Made by a program: the position numbers and the translations under genes | Assembly: GCF_017916255.1 (NCBI RefSeq) | Contig: NZ_CP072827.1 | Coordinates: forward strand, 4,489,501-4,553,500 | Source of the DNA: Streptomyces mobaraensis NBRC 13819 = DSM 40847 | Lineage (GTDB): Bacteria; Actinomycetota; Actinomycetes; Streptomycetales; Streptomycetaceae | Reading direction: 5' to 3' | Length of the DNA stretch: 64,000 nucleotides | Shown: in pieces, positions 6,814 to 15,395 of the stretch | Position numbering within the stretch: position 1 is the stretch's first letter | How the letters are laid out: each line of letters opens with the position of its first letter | Notes under the pieces: model-generated | Seen by the model: the letters and a program-made list of their open reading frames with translations, nothing else | The model's database searches: none | What the model was told of the DNA's origin: nothing

Positions 6814-8505
6814 GTGCTGAGGATCGGGAACGCCTCCGGCTTCTACGGTGACCGTTTCGACGCGATGGAGGAGATGCTCACCGGCGGCCCCCTGGACGTG
6901 CTCACCGGGGACTACCTCGCCGAACTGACCATGCTCGTCCTCGGCCGGGACCGGCTGAAGGACCCGGAGCGGGGGTACGCCCGCACGTTTCTGCGCCAGT
7001 TGGAGTCGTGCCTCGGGCTCGCCGCCGAGCGCCAGGTGCGGATCGTCGCCAACGCGGGCGGGCTCAACCCGGCCGGACTCGCCGACCGGATAGGTGAGTT
7101 GGCCGGTCGGCTCGGTACCGGCACCCGCGTCGCGTACGTCACCGGTGACGACCTGCTCCCCACCCGCGACTGGGGGCCCGGCGTGCTCACCGCCAACGCC
7201 TATCTCGGCGGGGCCGGGATCGCCGCCTGTCTGCGGGCCGGTGCGGATGTCGTCGTCACCGGCAGGGTCACGGACGCGGCGCTGGTCAGCGGGGTGGCGG
7301 CGGCCCACTACGGGTGGGAGCCGGGGGCGTACGACGCCCTCGCGGGCGCGGTCGTCGCCGGGCATGTGCTGGAGTGCGGGGCGCAGGCGACCGGCGGGAA
7401 CTACGCGTTCTTCCGGGAACACGACGTCCGTCACCCCGGCTTTCCGATCGCAGAACTGCACCCTGACGGCAGCTCGTCGATCACCAAACACCCCGGCACC
7501 GGCGGCGCCGTCACCGTCGGGACCGTCACCGCCCAACTGCTGTACGAGACGCAGGGCGCCCGCTACCCGGGCCCGGACGTGACGGCACGCCTCGACACCG
7601 TCCGGCTGACGCAGGACGGACCGGACCGCGTGCGGATCGACGGCGTCCGGGGCGAGCCGCCGCCGGCGACGCTCAAAGCGGGGCTGACGCGCCTGGGCGG
7701 GCTGCGCAACGAGGTGGTGTTCGTCCTCACCGGCCTGGACATCGAGGCCAAGGCGCGGCTCGTCCGTGCCCAGATGGAGGCCGCGCTGGCCCGCCGCCGG
7801 CCCGCGTCCGTCCGCTGGACCCTGGCCCGTACGGACCATCCGGACGCGGACGTCCAGGAGGAGGCGAGCGCGCTCCTGAGGCTGGTGGTGCACGATCCCG
7901 ATCCCGAGACCGTCGGGAGGGCGATCGGCGCGGCGGCCGTCGAGCTGGCCCTGGCGAGCGTTCCGGGGCTGCATCTCACCGCGCCGCCGGGTCCGGGTTC
8001 CCCCTACGGGACGTTCGAGTCCGTGCCGGTGGACCCCGAGTCCGTACGGCACGTCGCCGTCCTGCCGGACGGGACCCGCGTTCCCGTCCTCCCGCCGCCC
8101 GCACGGACGGAGGGCCCACCGCCACCCCTGCCCGATCCCGACCCCGCGCTCCCGGAACCGCTGCCCGCCGGGCCCGTGCGCCGCGCGCCCCTCGGGCGCG
8201 TCGCGGGCGCCCGCAGCGGCGACAAGGGCGCCGGCGTCAACGTCGGCGTCTGGGCGCGGGACGAGGACGGCTGGCGGTGGCTCGCGCACGCGCTCACCGT
8301 CGACCGCTTCCGACAACTCCTGCCCGAAACCGCCGGGATGGAGGTCACACGGCACGTCCTGCCCAACCTCCGCGCCCTCGACTTCGTCGTCGACGGCCTC
8401 CTCGGGCGCGGCGTCGCCGAGAACGTCCGCTTCGACCCGCAGGGCAAGGGCGTGGGCGAGTGGCTGCGCGCCCGGTGCATGGAGATACCGGAGGTGCTGC
8501 TGTGA
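6814..8505 (+). CDS. AtuA-like (DUF1446) acyl-CoA catabolism protein
   Basis: 563 residues from the GTG at 6814, chosen because conserved sequence (LRIGNASGFYGDRFDAMEEM) begins there; no good ribosome site is visible, so a leaderless or upstream TTG start is possible. The protein matches the DUF1446/AtuA family in two parts: the main domain (about 1-430) and a C-terminal part with GARSGDKGAGVNVGVWARDE. AtuA is required for degradation of acyclic terpenes such as citronellol and geraniol in Pseudomonas, but its reaction is not settled. It is the first gene of a six-gene operon and overlaps the next gene by 4 bp. Confidence 0.85.
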   Translation: MLRIGNASGFYGDRFDAMEEMLTGGPLDVLTGDYLAELTMLVLGRDRLKDPERGYARTFLRQLESCLGLAAERQVRIVANAGGLNPAGLADRIGELAGRLGTGTRVAYVTGDDLLPTRDWGPGVLTANAYLGGAGIAACLRAGADVVVTGRVTDAALVSGVAAAHYGWEPGAYDALAGAVVAGHVLECGAQATGGNYAFFREHDVRHPGFPIAELHPDGSSSITKHPGTGGAVTVGTVTAQLLYETQGARYPGPDVTARLDTVRLTQDGPDRVRIDGVRGEPPPATLKAGLTRLGGLRNEVVFVLTGLDIEAKARLVRAQMEAALARRRPASVRWTLARTDHPDADVQEEASALLRLVVHDPDPETVGRAIGAAAVELALASVPGLHLTAPPGPGSPYGTFESVPVDPESVRHVAVLPDGTRVPVLPPPARTEGPPPPLPDPDPALPEPLPAGPVRRAPLGRVAGARSGDKGAGVNVGVWARDEDGWRWLAHALTVDRFRQLLPETAGMEVTRHVLPNLRALDFVVDGLLGRGVAENVRFDPQGKGVGEWLRARCMEIPEVLL

Positions 8506-10100
8506 CCGTCTTGGCCTCCCGGCTCGACATCGCCGGGCCCGACTACGCGGCCAACCGGGCCGCCATGCTCGACCGCCTCGCCGAGGTCGAGGCCGCGCAC
8601 GGGCAGGCCGTCGCGGGCGGCGGCGAGAAGTACGCGGCCCGGCACCGCGCCCGGGGGAAGCTCCTGCCGCGCGAACGCGTCGAGTTGCTGCTCGACCCGG
8701 ACACACCGTTCCTGGAACTCTCGCCGCTGGCCGCCTGGGGCACCGAGTACCCGGTGGGCGCGTCGCTCGTCACCGGCATCGGCACGGTCTCCGGCGTCAC
8801 CTGCCTGATCAGCGCCAACGACCCGACCGTGCGCGGCGGCGCGAGCAACCCGTGGACGCTGCGGAAGGCGCTCCGCGCGCACGAGATCGCCCGCGCCGAC
8901 CGGCTGCCGGTGATCAGCCTGGTGGAGTCCGGCGGCGCGGACCTCACCGGGCAGAAGGAGATCTTCGTCCCGGGCGGCGCGCTCTTCCGCGACCTCACCC
9001 GCCTCTCCGCCGCGGGCATCCCCACCATCGCCGTCGTCTTCGGCAACTCCACGGCCGGCGGCGCGTACGTCCCGGGCATGTCCGACCACGTCGTCATGGT
9101 CAAGGAGCGCGCCAAGGTGTTCCTCGGCGGCCCGCCGCTCGTGCGGATGGCCACCGGCGAGGAGGCCGACGACGAGTCGCTCGGCGGCGCGGACATGCAC
9201 GCGCGCGTCTCCGGCCTCGCCGACCACTTCGCCGTCGACGAGTACGACGCCCTCCGGCAGGCCCGCCGCATCGTCGCCCGCCTCCATCACGCGCCCGCAC
9301 CGGCCGCCCCCTGGCCGTCCGAACCGCCCCGGTACGACCAGGACGAGCTGCTGGGCATCGTCCCCGGTGACCTCCGGGTTCCGTTCGACCCGCTCGAAGT
9401 CGTCGCCCGCGTCGTCGACGGCTCGGACTTCGACGCGTTCAAACCGCTGTACGGCGCCGGGCTGACCGTCGGCTGGGCGCGGCTGCACGGCCGGCCGGTC
9501 GGGATCCTCGCCAACGCGCAGGGGGTCCTGTTCAGCGCCGAGTCGCAGAAGGCCGCCCAGTTCGTCCAGCTCGCCAACCAGCGGGACATCCCGCTCGTCT
9601 TCCTGCACAACACCACCGGCTACATGGTCGGGCGTGCCTACGAACGCGGCGGCATCATCAAGCACGGCGCCATGATGATCAACGCGGTGGCGAACTCCCG
9701 GGTGCCGCACCTCTCCGTCCTCCTCGGCGCCTCCTACGGCGCCGGCCACTACGGGATGTGCGGGCGCGCGTACGACCCCCGGTTCCTCTTCACCTGGCCC
9801 AGCGCCCGCGCCGCCGTCATGGGGCCGAAGCAGCTCGCCGGCGTCCTGTCGATCGTCGCCCGCGCGTCGGCGGCCGAGAAGGGGCTGCCGTACGACGAGG
9901 AGGCCGACGCCGGACTGCGCGAGGCGGTGGAACGGCAGGTGGAGGCGGAGTCGCTGCCACTGTTCCTCTCCGGGCGGCTGTACGACGACGGGGTCATCGA
10001 CCCGCGCGACACCCGGACCGTGCTCGGGCTGTGCCTGGACGCGGTGTACGGCGCGCCGGTGGAGGGGGTCCGGGGCGGCTTCGGCGTCTTCCGCATGTGA
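8502..10100 (+). CDS. acyl-CoA carboxylase, carboxyltransferase (beta) subunit
   Basis: 532 residues; GTG start overlaps the stop of the AtuA-like gene (GTGA). It contains both carboxyltransferase halves of the crotonase superfamily. GNSTAGGAYVPGMSD (about 183-197) and YGAGHYGMCGRAYDPRF (about 409-425) resemble methylcrotonyl-/geranyl-CoA carboxylase beta subunits rather than propionyl-CoA enzymes. With the biotin-bearing alpha subunit encoded next, it would transfer CO2 from carboxybiotin to a branched enoyl-CoA, as in leucine or isoprenoid breakdown. Geranyl-CoA or 3-methylcrotonyl-CoA as substrate cannot be distinguished from sequence alone. Confidence 0.92.
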   Translation: MTVLASRLDIAGPDYAANRAAMLDRLAEVEAAHGQAVAGGGEKYAARHRARGKLLPRERVELLLDPDTPFLELSPLAAWGTEYPVGASLVTGIGTVSGVTCLISANDPTVRGGASNPWTLRKALRAHEIARADRLPVISLVESGGADLTGQKEIFVPGGALFRDLTRLSAAGIPTIAVVFGNSTAGGAYVPGMSDHVVMVKERAKVFLGGPPLVRMATGEEADDESLGGADMHARVSGLADHFAVDEYDALRQARRIVARLHHAPAPAAPWPSEPPRYDQDELLGIVPGDLRVPFDPLEVVARVVDGSDFDAFKPLYGAGLTVGWARLHGRPVGILANAQGVLFSAESQKAAQFVQLANQRDIPLVFLHNTTGYMVGRAYERGGIIKHGAMMINAVANSRVPHLSVLLGASYGAGHYGMCGRAYDPRFLFTWPSARAAVMGPKQLAGVLSIVARASAAEKGLPYDEEADAGLREAVERQVEAESLPLFLSGRLYDDGVIDPRDTRTVLGLCLDAVYGAPVEGVRGGFGVFRM

Positions 10101-10131
10101 TCCATCCGAGGGGACCCGATGGGGGGGGACC

Positions 10132-12759
10132 GTGATCGAGACCGTGCTCGTCGCCAACCGGGGCGAGATCGCCTGCCGCGTCGTCCGTACCTGCCGCGCG
10201 CTCGGCGTCGCGACGGTCGCCGTCCACTCGGACGCGGACGCCGGGGCGCTGCACGTCCGCGCGGCGGACACGGCCGTCCGCCTGCCGGGTACCGCCTCCG
10301 CCGACACGTATCTGCGGGCGGACTCGCTCGTCCGGGCCGCCGTCGCGGCGGGGGCGGACGCGGTGCATCCGGGGTACGGGTTCCTGTCGGAGAGCGCCGC
10401 GTTCGCGCGGGCCGTGCGGGCGGCGGGACTGGTGTGGATCGGGCCGCCGCCCGAGGCGATGGAGGCCATGGCGTCGAAGACCCGCGCCAAGGAGATCGCG
10501 GCCGACGCCGGCGTCCCGGTGCTCGCGCCCCTCGAACCGGCCGCCGTCCGCCCCGCCGACCTGCCCGTCCTCGTCAAGGCGGCGGCGGGCGGAGGCGGCC
10601 GGGGCATGCGGGTGGTGCGCGAACACGGCGCTCTGAATGCGGCGTTGACGTCGGCCCGGGCGGAGGCTGCCGCCGCGTTCGGTGACGGAACCGTGTTCGT
10701 CGAGCCGTATGTGGCGGGCGGACGCCACGTCGAGGTGCAGGTCCTGGCGGACGCGCACGGCACGGTATGGACCCTCGGCACCCGCGACTGCTCCCTCCAG
10801 CGCCGCCACCAGAAGATCGTCGAGGAGGCGCCCGCGCCGGGGCTGCCCGCCGCCCTGGAGGACGCGCTGTGCGCGCACGCGGCCGACCTCGCGCGGGCGG
10901 TCGGCTACGAGGGGGCCGGGACGGTGGAGTTCCTGGTCGGGGACGACGGACGGCCGTGGTTCCTGGAGATGAACACCCGGCTCCAGGTGGAACATCCGGT
11001 CACGGAGTGCGTGTACGGGGTGGACCTGGTGGCCCTGCAACTGCGTGTCGCGGAGGGGGGACGCCTGGAGGGCGAGCCTCCAGTGCCGCGCGGGCACGCG
11101 GTCGAGGCGCGGCTGTACGCGGAGGATCCGGCGCGGGAGTGGCGGCCGTGGGCGGGTGTGGTGCGTGAGGTGAGGTTCGAGGGGGTGGCGGCGGGGAGTG
11201 CCGGGGGCGGGACGGGAGGTGCGGGTGCGGGCCCTGGGCCCGGGGGTGAGGGCGGCCCGCGCGCGGGCTCCGGCGCCGGCCCCCGGGGCGTGGGCGGCCC
11301 GTGCGCGCACGGCAGCTTGCCGTCCGGCGGCTTCGGCGGTGGGGGGCTTCGCGTCGACCTCGGCGTCGAGGCCGGTGACGACGTCAGCCCTTACTACGAC
11401 GGGCTGCTCGCCAAGGTCGTCGCCCACGCGGTCGACCGCCCGGCGGCCCTCCGGCTCCTCGCCCGTTCTCTCGAACGCGCCCGGATCCACGGCCCGGTCA
11501 CCAACCGCGACCTCCTCGTCCGCTCGCTCCGCCACCCGGAGTTCGCCGCCGGGGGCGCGGGGACGGACTTCTACGATCGCCGACTTCCCGAACTCACGCA
11601 TATGGACGCCGTTTTGCGCGAGCGTGACGCCCGATGCGCGGCCCTCGCCGCCGCTCTGGCCGACGCGTCGGGGCGGTCGCCGTTCGGCGGGTGGCGGAAC
11701 GTGCCGTCCGGGCCGCAGGTGAAACGGTTCCGCTCCGAGCCGGACGGGACGGAGTACGAGATCCGGTACCGCGTCGGCCGCGATGGCGGACTGGTCGAAC
11801 CGTCCGGGCCGGAGGCGCCGCGGCTGTGCGCGGTGGAGGGCCTTCCGGCGGATCTGCCGGGGGACGTCGACGGCCGCGGGGCCCGAGTGGTCCTGGAGAC
11901 GCCCGATGGCGTCCGACGGCCGTACGCCGTCGCGTTCCACGACGGCTCGGCGTACGTGGACGGGCCCGCGGGCGCCTGGTCGTTCACCGTCCTGCCCCGC
12001 TTCCCCGAACCGACCCCGGCCGTGGAACCCGGCTCGCTGCACGCGCCCATGCCGGGCACGGTCGCGCGCGTCGCCGACGGCGTCGCCCCAGGCCGGGAGG
12101 TGGCGGCCGGACAACCGCTGCTCTGGCTGGAGGCCATGAAGATGGAACACCGCATCACGGCCCCCACTGACGGCATCCTCACCGCTCTGCACGCGACCCC
12201 CGGCCGCCAGGTCTCCACCGGCGACCTGCTCGCCGTCGTCACACCGACGCCGGGACTGCCGACGCCTCCGGATAGCGGCACGTCTGCGCCGGACAGCGGT
12301 ACGTCCGCGCCGGATATCGACACGTCCATGCCGGACAAGCGCACGTCCACACCGGACAAGTCGGCGTTCGTGCCAGACAAGTCGGCGTCCACACCGGACA
12401 AGTCGGCGTCCGCGCCGGACCGGATCGCGCCCGTACCGGACAAGCGCGTGGCGCCACCGGGCAAGTCGCCACTCGTACCGGACAAGTCCACGCCGCCACC
12501 GGGCAAGCCAACGCCCGTACCGGACAAGTCCGCGCCGCTACCGGGCAAGCCAACGCCCGTACCGGACAAGTCCACGCCGCCACCGGGCAAGCCAACGCCC
12601 GTACCGGACAAGTCCGCGCCGCTACCGGGCAAGCCGACGCCCCTACCGGACAAGGCCAAAGCCGCACCGGTCAACCCCGTACCCGAACCGGACAAGTCCC
12701 CGTCCAGTTCCCCGACACCCCCACCCCCGCACGCCCCCCACGAGGAGGCAAAGCCATGA
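10132..12759 (+). CDS. acyl-CoA carboxylase alpha subunit with repeat tail
   Basis: 875 residues, about 200 more than the family norm. Start GTG 10132 behind a G-rich ribosome site. Domains: biotin carboxylase N-domain (1-110), ATP-grasp with VKAAAGGGGRGMRVV (about 157-171) and EMNTRLQVEHPVTE (about 281-294), BC C-domain, a linker, and a biotinyl domain with EAMKMEH where K670 is the biotinylation site. Two oddities: a 54-residue Gly-rich insertion at 352-405 inside the BC C-domain, and, after the normal end near residue 705, 21 consecutive heptads of PDKSxxx/PGKPTPV type (713-859). The tail is hydrophilic and surely disordered. It works with the upstream carboxyltransferase; ATGA overlap couples it to the dehydrogenase gene. 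Confidence 0.92.
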   Translation: MIETVLVANRGEIACRVVRTCRALGVATVAVHSDADAGALHVRAADTAVRLPGTASADTYLRADSLVRAAVAAGADAVHPGYGFLSESAAFARAVRAAGLVWIGPPPEAMEAMASKTRAKEIAADAGVPVLAPLEPAAVRPADLPVLVKAAAGGGGRGMRVVREHGALNAALTSARAEAAAAFGDGTVFVEPYVAGGRHVEVQVLADAHGTVWTLGTRDCSLQRRHQKIVEEAPAPGLPAALEDALCAHAADLARAVGYEGAGTVEFLVGDDGRPWFLEMNTRLQVEHPVTECVYGVDLVALQLRVAEGGRLEGEPPVPRGHAVEARLYAEDPAREWRPWAGVVREVRFEGVAAGSAGGGTGGAGAGPGPGGEGGPRAGSGAGPRGVGGPCAHGSLPSGGFGGGGLRVDLGVEAGDDVSPYYDGLLAKVVAHAVDRPAALRLLARSLERARIHGPVTNRDLLVRSLRHPEFAAGGAGTDFYDRRLPELTHMDAVLRERDARCAALAAALADASGRSPFGGWRNVPSGPQVKRFRSEPDGTEYEIRYRVGRDGGLVEPSGPEAPRLCAVEGLPADLPGDVDGRGARVVLETPDGVRRPYAVAFHDGSAYVDGPAGAWSFTVLPRFPEPTPAVEPGSLHAPMPGTVARVADGVAPGREVAAGQPLLWLEAMKMEHRITAPTDGILTALHATPGRQVSTGDLLAVVTPTPGLPTPPDSGTSAPDSGTSAPDIDTSMPDKRTSTPDKSAFVPDKSASTPDKSASAPDRIAPVPDKRVAPPGKSPLVPDKSTPPPGKPTPVPDKSAPLPGKPTPVPDKSTPPPGKPTPVPDKSAPLPGKPTPLPDKAKAAPVNPVPEPDKSPSSSPTPPPPHAPHEEAKP
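11185..11346 (+). repeat. Gly-rich insertion in the biotin carboxylase domain
   Basis: 54 codons (residues 352-405), nearly all Gly, Ala, Pro, Ser or Arg, sit between VREVRFEG and LRVDLGVEAGDDVSPYYD. Family members join these strands with about five residues. The length is a multiple of three, so the frame is kept. Confidence 0.8.
12268..12708 (+). repeat. 21 tandem 21-bp repeats (heptapeptide tail)
   Basis: 441 bp that encode 21 seven-residue units without interruption, residues 713-859 of the carboxylase alpha subunit. Early units are PDSGTSA and PDKSAST; later ones alternate PDKSTPP or PDKSAPL with PGKPTPV. The late part also repeats as 42-bp blocks, suggesting recent expansion by unequal exchange. 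Confidence 0.95.
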
Positions 12760-13967
12760 CCACCGCCCCGCACGGCGCCACCGCCCCTCAAACCCCCCGA
12801 CCCCCTAAAACCCCTCGAAACCCTCACGCCCCGCACGGCACCGTCGAGCAGCAAGCGCTGCGCGCCGCCGTCGCCGCCCTCGGGGCGCGGAGGCTCTCCC
12901 CGGACCAGCTCTGGGCGGAGGCCGGCAAGCTCGGTTACCTCGGGGTGAACCTGCCCGAGGAGTACGGGGGCGGCGGCGCCGGCATCGTCGAACTCGCCAT
13001 CGTGCTGGAGGAACTGGCGGCCGCCGGCAACCCGCCCCTCCTCATGGTGGTGTCGCCCGCCATCTGCGGCACGGTCATCGCCCGCTTCGGCACCGACGGG
13101 CAGAAGCGGCGCTGGCTCCCGGGCCTCGCGTCCGGCACCACGCGCATGGCCTTCGGGATCACCGAGCCCGACGCCGGGTCCAACTCCCACCGCATCACCA
13201 CCACCGCCCGCCGCGAGAAGGCCGACAAGGGCGACAAGGGCGGCGACTGGGTGCTCACCGGCCGCAAGGTCTTCGTCTCCGGCGTGGACGTCGCCGACGC
13301 GACCCTGATCGTGGGGCGCACCGAGGACGCCAGGACCGGCCGGCTCAAGCCCTGCCTCTTCGTCGTCGACCGCGAGGCGCCCGGCTTCCACCGCAATCCG
13401 ATCCCCATGGAACTCTCGGGTGACATCCGCCAGTTCGAGCTCGTCCTCGACGACGTACGGCTGCCGGCCGACGCGCTGGTCGGCGACGAGGACGCGGGGC
13501 TGCTCCAGCTCTTCGCCGGGCTGAACCCGGAGCGCGTCATGACCGCCGCGTTCGCCCTCGGCCTGGCGCGGTACGCGCTCCGCGAGGCCGTCGAGTACGC
13601 CCGCGTCCGGCAGGTGTGGGACCGGCCCATCGGCGCCCACCAGGCCGTCGCCCACCCGCTCGCGGACGCCCACATCGGCATCGAACTGGCCCGGCTGATG
13701 ACGTACCGGGCCGCCGGGCTCTACGACGCGGGCGAGGACGAAGCGGCGGGCGAGGCCGCGAACATGGCGAAGTACGCGGCGGCCGAGGTCGCCGTCCGCA
13801 CGGTGGACCGGGCCGTGCACACGCTCGGCGGCAACGGCCTCACCAAGGAGTACGGCCTCGCCGCGCTCCTCACGGCGGTGCGCGTGGCGCGCGTGGCCCC
13901 GGTGAGCCGGGAGATGATCCTCAACTACGTTTCCCACCGATCCCTCGGTCTGCCCAAGTCGTACTGA
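12756..13967 (+). CDS. acyl-CoA dehydrogenase
   Basis: 403 residues; ATG overlaps the stop of the carboxylase gene by 4 bp. The FAD-dependent acyl-CoA dehydrogenase fold is clear: LGYLGVNLPEEYGGGGAG (about 61-78), MAFGITEPDAGSNSHR (about 131-146), the beta domain FELVLDDVRLP, and C-terminal helices with AVHTLGGNGLTKEYGL. It would introduce the double bond into a branched acyl-CoA before carboxylation. The first 34 residues are Pro/Thr-rich and the usual N-terminal helices are shortened. The final segment reads APVSREMILNYV. In the operon it supplies the enoyl-CoA for the carboxylase. Confidence 0.92.
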   Translation: MTTAPHGATAPQTPRPPKTPRNPHAPHGTVEQQALRAAVAALGARRLSPDQLWAEAGKLGYLGVNLPEEYGGGGAGIVELAIVLEELAAAGNPPLLMVVSPAICGTVIARFGTDGQKRRWLPGLASGTTRMAFGITEPDAGSNSHRITTTARREKADKGDKGGDWVLTGRKVFVSGVDVADATLIVGRTEDARTGRLKPCLFVVDREAPGFHRNPIPMELSGDIRQFELVLDDVRLPADALVGDEDAGLLQLFAGLNPERVMTAAFALGLARYALREAVEYARVRQVWDRPIGAHQAVAHPLADAHIGIELARLMTYRAAGLYDAGEDEAAGEAANMAKYAAAEVAVRTVDRAVHTLGGNGLTKEYGLAALLTAVRVARVAPVSREMILNYVSHRSLGLPKSY

Positions 13968-14033
13968 AACCCGTACCGTTCGTCCGGACTACCCGGGGCA
14001 GTACCGGGAGACTGCCGGGAGACTGGAGAGGCC

Positions 14034-14765
14034 ATGCCCGTACACCTCGGAACCGCCACCGGCGTCACCACCCTCACCCTCGACCGTCCCGAGCGCCGCA
14101 ATGCCCTCTCCGCCACCCTGATCGACCGGCTGCGTGCCGGCCTCGCCCGCGCGGCGGCGGACGCGGACACCCGGGCGGTCGTCCTCACGCACACCGGCGG
14201 CACCTTCTGCGCGGGCGCCGACCTGGAGGAACCCCCAGGCGCGGCCGAACTCGCGGCGCTGTTACGGGAGATCGTCGAGCTGCCGAAACCGGTGGTCGCA
14301 CGCGTCGACGGGCACGTACGGGCCGGCGGTCTCGGCCTCATCGGCGCCTGCGACATCGCCGTCGCGGGGGAGGGCGCCACGTTCGCCTTCACCGAGGCGC
14401 GGCTCGGCCTCGCCCCGGCGGTGATCTCGCTCCCGCTGCTGCCCCGGCTCGACCCGCGCGCCGCCGGCCGCTACTACCTCACCGGCGAGACGTTCGACGC
14501 CCGCGAAGCCGTACGCGTCGGCCTGGTGACGTCGGCGGCGCCGGATGTCGACGTGGCCCTGGACGCCGTCCTCGACGGGCTGCGCGCGGCGTCCCCCCAG
14601 GGCGTCGCGGAGTCGAAAAGCCTGGTCACCGCGGACGTCCGGGCCGCTTTCGAGCGCGATACGGAACGGCTGGTGGCGCTGTCGGAGCGACTGTTCACGA
14701 CGGACGAGGCGCGCGAGGGCATCGCCGCCTTCCTGGAGCGGAGGCGGCCCGCGTGGCGACAGTGA
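14034..14765 (+). CDS. enoyl-CoA hydratase/isomerase family protein
   Basis: 243 residues; ATG 14034 follows GGAGAGG. Crotonase fold: TLTLDRPERRNALSATLI (about 14-30), the oxyanion-hole segment FCAGADLEE (about 58-66), and HVRAGGLGLIGACDIAVA (about 94-111). In hydratases the last segment normally reads GGGCELA with a catalytic Glu; here that position is Leu. The second acidic residue, E121 in FAFTEARLGL, is kept. One-Glu members act as isomerases, lyases or hydratases, for instance on methylglutaconyl-CoA-type substrates. Context supports hydration of the carboxylated enoyl-CoA, but this is inference. The next gene starts within its 3' end. Confidence 0.88.
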   Translation: MPVHLGTATGVTTLTLDRPERRNALSATLIDRLRAGLARAAADADTRAVVLTHTGGTFCAGADLEEPPGAAELAALLREIVELPKPVVARVDGHVRAGGLGLIGACDIAVAGEGATFAFTEARLGLAPAVISLPLLPRLDPRAAGRYYLTGETFDAREAVRVGLVTSAAPDVDVALDAVLDGLRAASPQGVAESKSLVTADVRAAFERDTERLVALSERLFTTDEAREGIAAFLERRRPAWRQ

Positions 14766-15364
14766 CCACCGATGCCGGAGACACCGGACAGCGCCGCGGC
14801 CGGGCCACCCGCCGCCGCGTGATGGACGCCGCCGTGGACTGCCTGGCCGAGTACGGCTGGGCGGGCTCGACGGTCACCGTGGTGGCCGAACGGGCGGGCG
14901 TCTCGCGCGGTGCTCTCCAGCACCACTTCCCCACCCGCGAGGACCTGTTCACCTCGGCCGTCGAGTACGTCGCCGAGCAGCAGTCGGCGGCCCTCCGCGC
15001 GCTCGTCGAGAGCGCTGCGCCGATCGTCGGCCCGGCCCGCCGGTACCTCGCCGTCACCGAACTGGTGGACCTCTACACCGGCCCCCTCTTCCGCGCCGCC
15101 CTCCACCTCTGGGTGGCCGCGGCGACCGAGGAGCCGCTGCGCCCGCGCGTCGTCGAACTGGAGGCGCGCATCGGCCGCGAGGCGCACCGCATGGCCGTCG
15201 ACCTGCTCGGCGCGAACGAGAAGGAGCCGGGCGTCCGGGAGACCGTCCAGGGCCTGCTCGACATGGCCCGCGGCCTGGGCCTCGCCTCCCTCCTCACGGA
15301 CGACGGGGCGCGGCGGCGCCGGGTCGTGGAGCAGTGGATGGCGATCCTGGACGACGTCCTGTAG
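14753..15364 (+). CDS. TetR-family transcriptional regulator
   Basis: 203 residues. GTG 14753 is chosen because GGAGG lies eight bases upstream; GTG 14762 is an alternative. Residues about 13-60 are the TetR helix-turn-helix (ATRRRVMDAAVDCLAEYGWA, then VAERAGVSRGALQHHFPTRE). The rest is a helical ligand-binding domain (about 75-200). It is the last gene of the catabolic operon and overlaps the hydratase gene, so it is co-transcribed with the enzymes. I infer that it represses the operon through the palindrome at 6762-6787 and is released by an acyl-CoA intermediate. Confidence 0.92.
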   Translation: MATVTTDAGDTGQRRGRATRRRVMDAAVDCLAEYGWAGSTVTVVAERAGVSRGALQHHFPTREDLFTSAVEYVAEQQSAALRALVESAAPIVGPARRYLAVTELVDLYTGPLFRAALHLWVAAATEEPLRPRVVELEARIGREAHRMAVDLLGANEKEPGVRETVQGLLDMARGLGLASLLTDDGARRRRVVEQWMAILDDVL

Positions 15365-15384
15365 GGGCCGGGGTCCCCGGCCCC
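15364..15384. terminator. bidirectional terminator hairpin
   Basis: GGGGCCGGGG and CCCCGGCCCC separated by one base form a compact hairpin between the convergent TetR and citrate synthase genes. Confidence 0.65.
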
Positions 15385-15395
15385 CCACGGATGGC

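Noticed and set aside
6199..10781. Minus-strand frames of 835 and 925 codons over the catabolic operon
   Set aside because: They mirror the real plus-strand enzymes in GC-rich DNA and read as Gly/Arg/Val-rich nonsense without domains.
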